Shown here piece after piece: positions 28,827 through 40,532 of a DNA stretch of 64,000 bases; position 1 is the first letter of the stretch, and each line of letters starts with the position of its first letter. Both the position numbers and the translations under genes were made by a program. The notes under the pieces were generated by a model. It saw only the letters and a list, made by a program, of their open reading frames with translations, was not told where the DNA came from and ran no database searches. Source of the stretch: Mactromeris polynyma (lineage: Eukaryota; Mollusca; Bivalvia; Venerida; Mactridae); the NCBI GenBank assembly GCA_032209605.1, contig JASFXZ010000008.1, positions 1,736,001 through 1,800,000 of the forward strand, written 5' to 3'.

Positions 28827-31800
28827 TTAATGGCCATGGTGTGAATGGTGGTCATCGACATCATGCGAATGCCCGCTATCATGGTGAGAGTGATCAACAT
28901 CGTGCATGTGAAAGTGTGCAAGATCATCAGTGTAATCTTCAATACTCCATCCAATAACGCAGCATGCAACCGGATCACCGTTTGGTGCATGAATCTGAAA
29001 GAAAAATAGTTCCAATTGTAAAAATCTAAATTACTGCTTAGTTGGATTTTTTACCGTTTTTCATGAGTATGGCTGTTATATAGATCGGTCCACCAGGGTT
29101 CCTGTGTGACCAACCAGTACTGATTTGATATACCACAAATACATTAAAACTTACCCACGTGAATCAGAGGCGGTGGAACTATAACTTTGGACATATTGCA
29201 TTTCAATTTAGATCGCATGAAATCACTATATATTCCTCCGCAGTCAGTTAAGTATGTTACTTTATATAAAGTACAACTTACATATTAGGAACTAATGTCA
29301 ATACATTCAATGACTGACATTTATATTTAAACTTATTTATTTTGGATCGTTTGTGAAACCTTACATATTCAAGAATTATGAATTGTTTGATCAACCCCGT
29401 CAAATCGGGTCTCGAACTCACGACTATCGTATCGGGTGTCAGGGGATGTTCACCTCGATCTTAACGCCTCTCTGACTGATAGTTGACTATATGAATGAAA
29501 GTAATCCGTCATTCTTACCACAACACTTCTTCCTACAACTGAATGATCCGCAAACAGTGTAAGGAATGTTTCTCTCGAGTCATCATTCACCTGACCATTT
29601 GTGGAGCTAATTGTACCCAAATCCCCCACATCACTGAAATACACAAGCCGAAATTATAAAAAGAAAAGCAGAGCTAACTCAAATATTGCAAATGATACAA
29701 TTAAAATCCCTAATATGAGCATGTTTTTCTCTACTTAAACCCAAACGATTGAGACATATACATGTATGATAAACCGCACTACGGGGAGCATGAAAGAATA
29801 CAAGTGATGGTTAAAACTGAATACGTTGATCATATTCATTACTAAATAGACCGATGTTTACACTCTGGACTTACATATCAGCATCATATGGGTCGAAGTG
29901 GTCTCCAAGTTTGCTACAGCCTTCTGACAGATCGCCAAAGAAGTGAACATGAGCGGTGTATTCAAGATCACCGGCATTGTCGGCACCCAATTTTATGAAA
30001 TCAAATTTTACATCTGTGTGCGGGGCGTTGCTCTGAAACAGAAGTATTTGATTTTTTTGACAACCAACAGGATTTAATAAGAGTTCTTATAAATCACAAA
30101 AGCATTTGTAGAATTTTGATTTGAAAATGAATGAAAAGGTCGACCATGAAATGTATAAAATAGACAGCCACCGCAAATGCACAAGGACCGCATGAAAAAG
30201 ATTTACCCCACGCCATTTATGCAACATTATGTTCCTTTTTGTGTTTACACATTTAACAGTATAATATATTATCATAAGCAGTATAGCCGGGTTCTACAAA
30301 ATCGATCGATTGTTTACAACACCTCCTATATTGATTATTGACAAATTTTGACAGGCATGATTTTCGCGTGGAAAGGACACAATCCAATCAGAGGGACCGG
30401 CTTTAACAAAGCCGCTAATCAAGGGAGATCATTCTTGATATTTATCCCAGAAAGCTGCACATGAAAGCAACTAAATATTGTCCGCGTCAGCAAGGTGACA
30501 TTATAAAGAAATAATCATAATTTAATTTTCGAACATAATTTCCTAAACTTAATCAATTATTAAATATTATAGTAGGACCATTGTTTAATTTCTTTTTGAT
30601 AGAGAATGATATACTCATTGGTAACAATAAACCGCTTGAACGCTTGGAACATGAAGCAAAATGTGATATAGTTGCGTTTTTCTGGCGTTGAGTTTATAAA
30701 CAAGTAATAATTACATGTAAGTACAATAGTAAAAGGAACTCAATGCCGAATATAAATGATGGATCAAATATGGAGTATCGCCTTGTACGGTCAATAAATT
30801 CAATTAACACATGTAGATATTATTTTCACACGTAAAATGTCATTCAATGCGATAATGACCATACTTGTTTTAATTTAATACACTTGTATTCAGCTTTTAT
30901 ATCGTAAATGTATTTGTATCGAATATTCGAATCTGTATTCGAATATTCGGACGTACAAACGAATATTCGAATATCCGAATATTCGTCGACATCCCTAAAA
31001 ATTACCATTTGGTTGAATTTCACATATCCATCGACATTTGCCGCCGGGTCGTGCATGTCACAAATAGCCTTGTGGACGTCTGTAACAAAAATCAATGCTA
31101 ATATTTCAACATAATTTCAAAAGATATCACTACTATATTCAGTTAAACGTATTTATAGTACATCGACTTCGTTTCTGTCGATGACAGCTCTAGTGTCCAC
31201 CAGTTTACTCATGTAAGTAAACGTGTTCACATGGGCTGATTTGCATACGTCAGCAATTTTGAGTAAATGCAACTCTAAATACTCATGTGTGTAAATTGGT
31301 ACATGTGAACGGGGCTTAAGATGAGTTCAATCATTGGTATCTTCATATACAACGATGCTCCTGATGGAGCCCTGCATATTACCAGGACGGAGAAGAAGGT
31401 CTTGTGGACAACATTCAGTCATTTACGCTGCCAACATTTCTAATATTCACGAACGTATTTCTTATTATTATTTACCGTAAACAGGGCAGTCAATCGACTT
31501 TAACTTACATAAGAATACTGAGTCTAAACAGAAAGTGTACATGGGATAAAATGCACAATTGTTCGATGCCATGCGGTATATTGACATATTGGTATACTTG
31601 TAATTTCTATATCTGATGGTATAAGTTTCTGTTATCTGTACAGCATCTTGGTGGGTATATATAAGTATTTATCCGGTGGTTTCTTTTTTTACTCGGCATA
31701 TAAAGCCTGTTTATGACTATGAAATTGTCGCGTATTTTCGTTTTTATGGCACTTACGTGGAACCGAATCCACTTTATGCCCGTGCATAGAGTGATCACCG

Positions 31801-34800
31801 GAAGTGTGCACGTGTACATGCACGTGGTGGTCATCTTCTTTCACTTGATGATCGTGACCATCCGAGTCACCATGGAAATAAAAGTGCATGTTTCCCCCTG
31901 AGCACGATTCCAGGTTGGCTTTTAAATCTTCATCTGAAAAAGAAACATTTATGCGTAACGGTAATGTAAACACAATGGGCTCTTGTCTGTACTTCTAAAA
32001 TGAACATACGACATTTTATATGTGTCGTTTTATCGTTTTGTTTTCGTTCTGACGACATTATCAGCTCGTGAAACATCTGAAATCGCCGATTCGCGAACTA
32101 TTCCACCGCCCAAATGTATCAATTTATACAGTATGAGGTGATTGAAACACTAAAAGCACTGTCGGTGGATTTATGTTGCCAAAGTAACCAATTCCTCGCC
32201 TATTTTGAAATGTGTTGACGGTGTTACCAATATGAAAGTCTTCTCTTGCCTTGTTTGTATGAAAGTACTTGGTTTAGCTGAGAAAGGACGAAACATTAAA
32301 CGTTTTCCGTACATACGATTCCTTGCGTTCACATACAAAGTTAGATATAGTTCTTTGATACACTACTATATAAATTAACGAAACGAAGCATACTTGACAC
32401 GTTCAAATTGTACTAGTACTTAGATTTGATTATTTTGACACTTTTTCCAAATGTTTCTACAAAACACTATCTGGTGTCACCGAAATATATATATATATAT
32501 AAGCTAAGTATTTAAACTATATACCTCTAACGACTGTTTTTAATAACCTTAATTAATTATATAGAAGAAAAGTCGTGATTAATGAAAGCATTAAGGCGAA
32601 CTATATGCGAAAACACCGATAATCGATCACCGTCATTGATTAGAAATAATCGATTCCCGACAACTGATTATCGATCTGCGATTTATAAATCAATTACAGA
32701 TTATCAACTATTGATCAACCTATCATTGATCAACGATCAACGATTATCGATCAATGGTCACCGATAATCGATACATGATCGTCGATCATCAACAGAAAAA
32801 TATGCTAAAATAAAATAGTTTGGTATAGTGTTGCTTTATTTAAACTCGATCAACAGCTTCGAGCAGTAAAAAGCGAATAACCATTAATATATTATTTGAT
32901 CACATCGCCACAGCCGCAGAAAGTAGTATCCCGGATCAAACCGCGACCTTCGGACTGGTAATGTATTGCGATAGACTGTGCTAGACGGGGATTCATGATA
33001 CATTGAGTAGGCTACTTACTTAATGTGCTCTGTAGAACGCACGTTGGTTTCAACCCAACTATGGCATTGAACACCAATCATCATTATCAGTATCATTAGT
33101 ATCGCAATAATTATTATTATTATCATCATTTCAACAGATAACACCAATGTGCGTTAGCAATTAATCAAACAAATGTGTGTAAAAATGTTTTTAAACTTAT
33201 TATTTCTGTGAGGTTTCGTCAAAATCTACAAAATATACAATGCAAAAGACGAAACGCTGACAAACATCTATATGCCTACAATAACGTATTTGTACATAAA
33301 TGGGGCGTAACTCATGGAAAAATAATTCGACCGACAGTGGTTAAGGAACATTGATTATGATGCATAAGTCAGTTTCCTTAACTATTTTCTATTTTTTTGA
33401 TATTGTTATCTTATTCAAATATTCGTGTGAGTATAACATTTTAAAGAGAAGCGACCTTAATGCGGCGCCGAGGCACATGGCCGCCGCATTAAGCGTTCGT
33501 GTACTATATGCGGCGAAGTGCGCCGCATTAAGGTCGTACACGGCCTAAATGCGGCACGGCCTATATGTGGCACTACAAAACACTCGTACTGTTTGGGTCG
33601 TACTTTATGCGAAATAATTAAATTTGACACCAATAATTGTCATTTCATGTAAGTAGTAACGAATATATAAACTTTCTATATACTCGATATGCATTAATCA
33701 ATTTACTGTACATTAAAAGTCAACGAATTTCCGAACTCATTTTGTGATAGAATACAGAACGCTGTGCCGAGAGCTATTTAAGAGTTCCAAAACCAGTTTT
33801 GGGTAGATGATTTTATTCTCTCACCCCATGCGAAAAATGTGAATTCGTGTCATTGTTTTATTTAACAGATCTAGTTCTAGTTTGCGTCATAATTTTTATG
33901 TAAACAAAACAAACAAACATGGTCATTAAAACATATTAAACATATTAAACATATTAAAACATATACTAATACTTAACTCTAATACTTAGTCTGCGGCCCT
34001 ACTCAATACTAGTCCGAAAACGATGCACTTCATGTCACAACGCAAAATATTAATACAAACAATTTTTTGCGGTCGAAACGTGTTTTTTACGTGACAGAAA
34101 ATGTACATTTATACTATTTTAACGGACGACATCTTTACATTCAGCCACGGAACGGTCGTATTAACCTCGCTCATGCTAATTGCGTAGCATCGCTGCGAAA
34201 GCCAATCAAAATTAAAGTTAAATATCCAAGCAAATGTTGGACAGCCGAACTGCGCATGTTACCTGGACGGTGATTTGTTCAAATAAGTACGCTGTAAACG
34301 CTGGACTGGAGTGAATAAAGTCGACTGCTCAATAGTAAGACGTATCCTAATACATGGTTTGAATGTAGACATACGTATCTATGATGGTGCTAAAAATCCT
34401 TAGTATAGCCCGATCCTGACCTTTATGCGTAGATATATTATACGGCAATAACGCAAACTATATCAATGTCCGCGAGCGAATCGTGCATTATCGGTGTATA
34501 TACATCGTCTGAGAATATATTTACCTACATTTGTGTAACTATGCTGTTCGTGCTATAACTCTCAACCAATAAAACTTTAACATCTTCGCTTATTTCAATT
34601 TGCATCGATCATCGTTTTAAAGATAAACATAAATACGGTAAAATATAAATCAGTCAAATTTGTTGTACATTGTTCTTCATTTTGACCCTGTCTTTAATCT
34701 TTTGAAATTTAAAATTGCACACAATTGTACACAAAAAGTCAGCTTATTTATATTACTATCGAATTGAATAAACAATAGAAACGTAGATTGACCAATTAAG

Positions 34801-34911
34801 GATTTTGCCGTGAATACCTGAATCAACGGGTTTCCTTTTCCCTCCTCCCGGCTTCCTTTTTCCGACAACAAGAACAATGCATACGGCCAAGATAAAGAGT
34901 CTGGGAACCAT
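28827..34911 (-). CDS. Secreted His-rich SOD-like protein (pernin/cavortin/dominin type)
   Basis: Minus-strand coding exons are 34818-34911, 31757-31933, 31006-31079, 29875-30032, 29519-29633 and 28827-28994. All have GT/AG junctions and agreeing phases, giving 261 aa. An acceptor TATTTCAG just before the ATG implies a 5' UTR intron. Residues 1-17 form a signal peptide; 18-28 are basic; 50-84 and 234-261 are His/Asp-rich. Residues 92-225 are a Cu/Zn-SOD fold with HVHFFGD (143-149), Cys154, GDHFDP, VGDLG (170-174), DHSVVGRSVVIHA (197-209) and CCVIGWS. Copper ligands His143, His145 and His208 remain. The loop bearing the bridging and zinc histidines is deleted, the electrostatic loop is cut to a few residues, and the active-site Arg is replaced by Pro214. 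Relatives are abundant bivalve haemolymph proteins thought to bind metals; normal dismutase activity is doubtful. Confidence 0.88.
30905..30990. repeat. Palindromic CGAATATTCG cluster
   Basis: CGAATATTCG and close variants recur several times on both sides of 30950, a dozen bases beyond the donor of the SOD-like exon at 31006-31079. Simple palindromic repeat. Confidence 0.5.
32590..32790. repeat. ATCGAT/GATAATCGAT-rich cryptic repeat
   Basis: ATCGAT, ATTGATCA and GATAATCGAT words recur about a dozen times without a fixed period, inside the large intron of the SOD-like gene. No coding function. Confidence 0.5.
33445..33565. repeat. GC-rich inverted repeat with TGCGGC words
   Basis: CGACCTTAATGCGGCGC (about 33450) is mirrored by GCGCCGCATTAAGGTCG (ending about 33535). 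TGCGGC or its complement occurs repeatedly between and after the arms. It lies in the first intron of the SOD-like coding region. Confidence 0.6.
34150..34345. repeat. Dispersed repeat, second copy (see 27045-27270)
   Basis: It shares GTTAAATATCCAAGCAAAT, GATTTGTTCAAAT and GCTGTAAACGCTGG.CTGGA with the copy at 27045-27270. It also lies within the SOD-like gene's intron. Confidence 0.4.
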
Positions 34912-37181
34912 CTTTGAGAATCCCAGATAACTGAAATATTGAAGTATGGTAATGATATTCGTATTATTGTACAGTAACTTTCGCTTTTTAAGAGATCCGC
35001 AAATGTTAAACATTTTTATTTTTCCAGTAATACTTCTTAAGTTATACGACTGAAGCGTACCACAATATATGGCAATACATTAGAAAAGTATTGCAGTTTG
35101 TAATAGAATGTCAATAAACTGCTTCATTAACCCAGGATATAACTCTAGATATTTCCTTATTAACCCAGGATATAACTCTAGATATTTCCTTACTAGAACG
35201 TTTTTTTTAAATTCAAACTCTTCAAATGTATTGCAAAAGCGAAACAGATATAAACTCATTTCAGTTAGAAACTAGTAATTAAATATGATGTTTTCATGAT
35301 TAGATAGTATTTAGCTAAAACCGTTTCAGTTTTCGATTGATATAAGCTTCCAAGACTTCGACAAGATTATATCGTAAAACAGTCAATTTAATTTTACGCG
35401 GTTCAATACAGTTTGTCTGCAATCTAAAATATACCACTATAGAAAGAAACGACTAAAATATTCTGAAAATAAAGTAAAATGTACGAACCTATGCCGAAAG
35501 CTGTTTTATGTCTGAAGTCGAGCTTGAAAATGGCAAACAACGGAAGCTCTAGCAAGCATTAGAATAACACCCTTAATATATGGACTCATTAGTCTTAAGT
35601 GGTCATAAGTGACCGTGCAATCATGTTTAATAATTTGAACGCAGCTCTTGAAGAAAGAGTTTTTTACTCTTTCCACTTTTGGTTCAAGTAGAACTGCTAG
35701 CCGTAAGTTCATAGTATCGAAAGATCTTTATCAAAACATAAATGGAACCGTAAATTACGGTGGATGAATTCTGCCACGTCATTTTGTCCTTATTTCGCTC
35801 ACAGGAGGGTGGTGTTATCACTATGGACAACGCGATATGGCGAACTAACGACGCTGGCTACGCTCAAATTGTGTCGTCCTAAATTTAGGGTGGACATACA
35901 ACAGAAGAAGCCGAACAACGACCAACACAAAATTTCCTCTCTAAAACATGAAAACATGGCAGAAATCAAACACCATACTTTATTGTTTCGATAATGACGC
36001 ATAAGCATATTGTATTGGGTTGCTTGGAACAACAATGCAATGAGCACATACCGGCGAGTTGGAAGGCAAACTCGTCTAGCAATTACGTTGATGCAGCATA
36101 TATTTTGTTTGTCCAGCCACGGACGTCACATCTCTATACTGTCGCTGTACATCTGTTACGAACGACGCGTGTAAAAGTCGGAGTACAGAGACATGTATGC
36201 GGGGCTAATATTTTGTTAACATTTTATTATTGTTCAATATTTAACGTCGACAATATCTGAAAATGCGCCCTTTGGATGAGGTGTATGTGCAAGAGAAATA
36301 ATGCATGTGCAGCATATCCAGAAATTTGACAAATCGCTGCGAATTGTCTCCCCTGAAAATGAGGCAGCGGCGATATCGATGAGTCTGTCGGGTCGATTTT
36401 CGCTAATAGTAATTTAATACAGAAGGATAAACTTGACATGCACATCGGTTACCCAATTAATCATTGGTGTATAAGCACCTCAAAAGCAGTTAATACCATC
36501 TAAAGTTTATTGAATTGTGCAGAAACTACTAAATTAGCAATTTGTAATCAAACAAAAAGTTTGGCTTAGATTTTTCATCGATTTTAGGCTAGACGTTTCT
36601 GTAAGTATTATTCTTTAGTCATTAGCGACGCGATTGCATTAAATATATCATAATATACAAATGTAAACACTACCACAATTAGTATTGTAAATGTTATAAG
36701 TTCTATATAAAATATACCGGCAAGTAGTATTCGGGCCTCAAAGTCTTTCAATTGATTGTGACATTAACTGTCCATGCAGATTGTGGTTAAAAGCTGTCAG
36801 TAAAATTAGATAATGTTAGTTATTTTAGCTTTTATCTGTCATGGTGCGGTCACGGATTTAAATATTCATCACAATAACATGATAACAATTACTAAAATAA
36901 AGTAAAAAAACAAAATGTTTCTCATAATACACGGATATGAAAATATGCAGAGAACACTAGTTAAAACAATGTGTTGATAAGGTGCTACTTCAATTTCAGA
37001 CCACGAGTTATGCCCCCTTGCTATTAAATAGTATAACTGTAAGTTACCATTATTACATAATACTGAAAACATCGAACGACCGAAATCCTTATTATGTTAT
37101 ACACACGGGCCAAGTTTCAGCAGTTTTGTAAAAAAATGATAACAATACAGTCTGCCGTCGTATTTGGTGTTACATTTTACT
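34912..37181. other. Upstream region of the SOD-like gene, no further gene supported
   Basis: A 5' UTR exon of the SOD-like gene is expected here but was not located. A 31-bp duplication (CCAGGATATAACTCTAGATA..) lies at about 35128-35190. Short frames on both strands at 35764-36445 have no recognisable motif. Confidence 0.45.
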
Positions 37182-37432
37182 AATTGAGCGCTGCTGTGGG
37201 ATTTACAACCTCTTCAGAAGGCCTAAGTGACGTCGTTTCAAGAAAACGCAACATGTGATGTCACTATTTGCAAGCAGGAAACAATATTTACTCCATATGG
37301 TCACTTCGTTTTCATATTGCCATATGGGGCAAATATTGCTTACTGTCAGTACATGGTGACGTCACGTATGACGTTTTCTGGAAATGACGTCTCTTAAGGA
37401 AGAGGTTGAAAATCGTACAGCGGCGCTCAATT
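37182..37432. mobile_element. Foldback MITE, family 1 copy 2 (better preserved)
   Basis: The left end AATTGAGCGCTGCTGT and the right end ACAGCGGCGCTCAATT are reverse complements. Inverted similarity continues through CAACCTCTTC and GTGACGTC.TTTC.AGAAAACG for about 65 bp. The total is 251 bp with no coding capacity. The sister copy is at 18053-18281. Confidence 0.75.
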
Positions 37433-38038
37433 CATGACTGATTTTGATGATAATAAACAAACGGAACATATAATATTGTGTCATACGTCATCACACGTCG
37501 TAACTTTCATGAAAACTGTGTAATATTACTGAATGCAATAAAACTGTAACATCCATTATCAATTTAATCACTTTCTCAAACAATATCTATGTAGTCATAA
37601 AATATGTAATCGGTCGGTAATGTTTTGTCAATCTGTTTCAGAAAAGAATCGTCATTGTCAAAGTTAACACAATCGTATCTGTATGGTTTTGGACTTCATA
37701 GCGTACAACATTTCTTTAATTATACAACTCACTTTTTTTGTTGATGCGAATAAAAAAAACAGACTAGTTTACTTTGTAACCTCATCTCTCAGCGGTGCTC
37801 GTTTCCATGTAATGTTTGTATCTTTGATAATAAAACTATAAGTACAAGTATATTAACATGATTTAAGTCATGTTTCTGTCTTATGTTGTCAACAGGCTAC
37901 TCTGGCAAAAACTACAAACATTGTGTGTATGATGTCTCTCTGCTTATTCGTGGAAATGTTGGACCCTAGCAGATTGTCATGTCCTCGGCAACACGTTTTG
38001 AGTCGAGATCAAAATAACTATAATTAAGCCATATTGTG
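37433..38038. other. Intergenic stretch, no gene seen
   Basis: AT-rich sequence with no supported feature. Confidence 0.5.
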
Positions 38039-38384
38039 GTAGTTCGATCAGCAACTATAGTGACTATGGTTGGGTGATAAAACTCAGTCTAGTTCATCTA
38101 TGGTCTAGTTACTCTGGTCACTCTTCGAACTTGGAGGTTTGAATACTACTTGTATATAGTATAGTATATACAAGAGGTATATATTAGAGGTGTTCCGAAC
38201 ATTAACTATGGTTCAACCACCGATTTAGTACGGTTGAACTATAGTCGTCATTCGGAACACCTCTTTAGGGTTTTCAACCCTCCACATTCTAAGAGTGACC
38301 AGGGCAACTAGACCATAGATGAACTAGACTGAGTTCTATCATCCAACCGTTGTCACTATAATTGCTGATCGAACTACCTCAGTT
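38039..38384. mobile_element. Long-armed foldback element with nested palindrome
   Basis: Outer arms (about 38039-38145 and 38276-38384) are inverted repeats of roughly 105 bp. They start GTAGTTCGATCAGCAACTAT and include AACTCAGTCTAGTTCATCTA. Inside them, 38186-38265 is a second palindrome with arms AGAGGTGTTCCGAAC and GTTCAACC/GGTTGAAC. This is either a nested insertion or a compound hairpin. Confidence 0.7.
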
Positions 38385-40367
38385 GAATAACCAATGACTT
38401 CCTGCCTATCCACCTACACAATGTAGGGTCAAGAGACAGCTTATACACTGTACAACTTTTCTAAACGTCCATGTAATGAAATACAAAGTTACGAAAAAGG
38501 TTTTATATCCCGACTAGAAATTTGGCATTTTAGTATTATACATAGTTCTCTATCGACTTTCACATAATACCTATTTATCGACATGGTTGACCAAGCGTGA
38601 CGGTGAGTACGATTTTCATGTTTTGGCACGAGAATTACGTGTATTGTGTAGTAAGTGGTAAATTTCATTGCAATCGATCCACGTTGTATGTCCAACACGA
38701 AAAACAGAAAAGATGGCGAGAATGACAACTGAAGAACGCGCCAGGTCCGTCGGTATGTGAGCGATGCTGGTACTATGATTCGACAGGTATAACTAACTTG
38801 TTAAAGTAATTAATCAATTCAAATAGAATTTGGATAATAATTGTAAAAATATTTACTTTTTGTATTATTGACCACTTTTTATTAATATTCCAGGTTGCCC
38901 GTCTGTTCAATAGGCGCAAACTCGTACTTATGTTTCTGTTCTGATATTTCGACGAAATACCAAGTGGACGTTTAGAAAGTTTGTTCAGTGTATTTGTTGA
39001 CATGAAATGTTGATGTTTACAAGAGCACCTTTCTATTTTGTTTTCTTTGGAATTAACGCCATTTTCAATATTGTTTTTCCTGGAATAAATTATCAACCAG
39101 TACTAACCTACCATTCCACAAGCAGCTGGTTACTTTACCACATAAATCGGCTGTGGAGGACGAACGACTGTAGCTAAATGTCACAGAAAGACATGCTCTG
39201 TTCCGCCTAGGAATCGAGCCAGAACCTCTCAGGTGCATTCATATCAATCGAACTTCAAAACCTAAGATCGGGAGACAACAAACTAATGCTTTCTTGATTG
39301 TGCCCTTAACAAAGTATTGCATACTACACACATTGCATCTAACATTAAGATTTGATTGATGTCCGAACGGTATGCATATCATGAGTTTAACTTTTCTCGA
39401 ACCTTGTCGTGATGTTCGGTGTAGTGCGTAATTCGTATTACTCTTGTTAGTTTTGACAACTGAGCGACTGATAATATATGATAGTCATGTCATGAGCTAA
39501 AAAGTCTGTACCTTTCACATTTGGTTTGCTTTGGCGAACGCGTGATAGAATGGTTGCGTCTGGGGGATATGAGAGACGTATTGTATCATTTTGATATTTT
39601 CTAATGTCGCTTAATTTGCCATTTAAATAATTTATGTGCGGTTGCGTTTTTTGGTTAAATTGTATTTCATTCATAAATTTTAGCAAAAAGATAAAAATAC
39701 GTTTTTACGTCAAATGTTTTAATTCCGTGTTTTGTTTTGTCAAATGGACTTATATATGGGGGCGTTTTGTATCATCAAATGCGGTTCGTCTATTTGGCCA
39801 CAATTTTAAAAGCCGATTTGTTAATTCATATACATTTGGTAATTTTGAAATAGCATTTGTACGTAAATTGTCAACATTAATTATCATTAATTTATAAATG
39901 TTTTAATTTGTCATACGGAATTTGTTTTGATCGAAAAAAATCAAATGTCTGACTGTTAAGCGGCCACAATTGTTTAATTCATCTTACATATACGAAACGA
40001 ACTTTGATAAATATATAAAAATCAAATGAACCAATCTAAGTTACACAATTTGAATGACGGTCTTGATAATAAACGTCTATACAGAAATGAATTTAATTAT
40101 GCAATGAACGCTGTTTAATGAAAGCAACAATTATTACATTCATAGTTGATGTGACAACCACTGCAAGTCAGGATTGTAATCGCCTTTGAAAGAATCACGA
40201 TGCCCGTTTGTATTTAAGTACATCATATGTCTACTGTTTAGACAGGGGCGTCGGAGAACATCATCATACTCGGACATAAAACTAGGAACTGTGCACAATA
40301 TAGTTTGATCACTCGACAAGTTGATTTAGTTTTAATACAATACGTTCTAAGTGCCAAGGGACAGACG
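38385..40367. other. Upstream region of the fusion gene, no gene seen
   Basis: A tRNA-like SINE head on the minus strand lies at about 39110-39245 (GGTTCTGGCTCGATTCC). A possible TATA-like GTATTTAAG at about 40209 lies roughly 160 bases upstream of the fusion-gene ATG. Frames at 38773-39897 show no motifs. Confidence 0.45.
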
Positions 40368-40532
40368 ATGTGGCTATTTTGTTTAAAGACGGTTTTATAT
40401 TTGGTGATAGTGGATAATGTGTGCGGACAAGGACGTATGTTATCCCCGCCAGGACGAAGTTCTTTATGGCGGGTAGGGTTTGACGCGCCCATTAACAACA
40501 ACGACAATGCACTTAGCTGTGGTGGAAACAAG
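40368..40532 (+). CDS. Fusion gene exon 1: signal peptide and LPMO N-terminus
   Basis: The ATG at 40368 starts a hydrophobic signal peptide (about residues 1-20, ending VDNVCG). The mature N-terminus would be QGRMLSPPGR. In active AA15 enzymes the residue after the signal peptide is the copper-binding His, as HGR; here the codon is CAA (Gln21). The exon ends SCGGNK with donor GTAACC in phase 0. An in-frame ATG at 40305 exists, but its extension is not signal-like. Confidence 0.85.

Noticed and set aside
35764..36445. Overlapping frames on both strands as a transposase remnant
   Set aside because: No catalytic motif or terminal repeats could be recognised.
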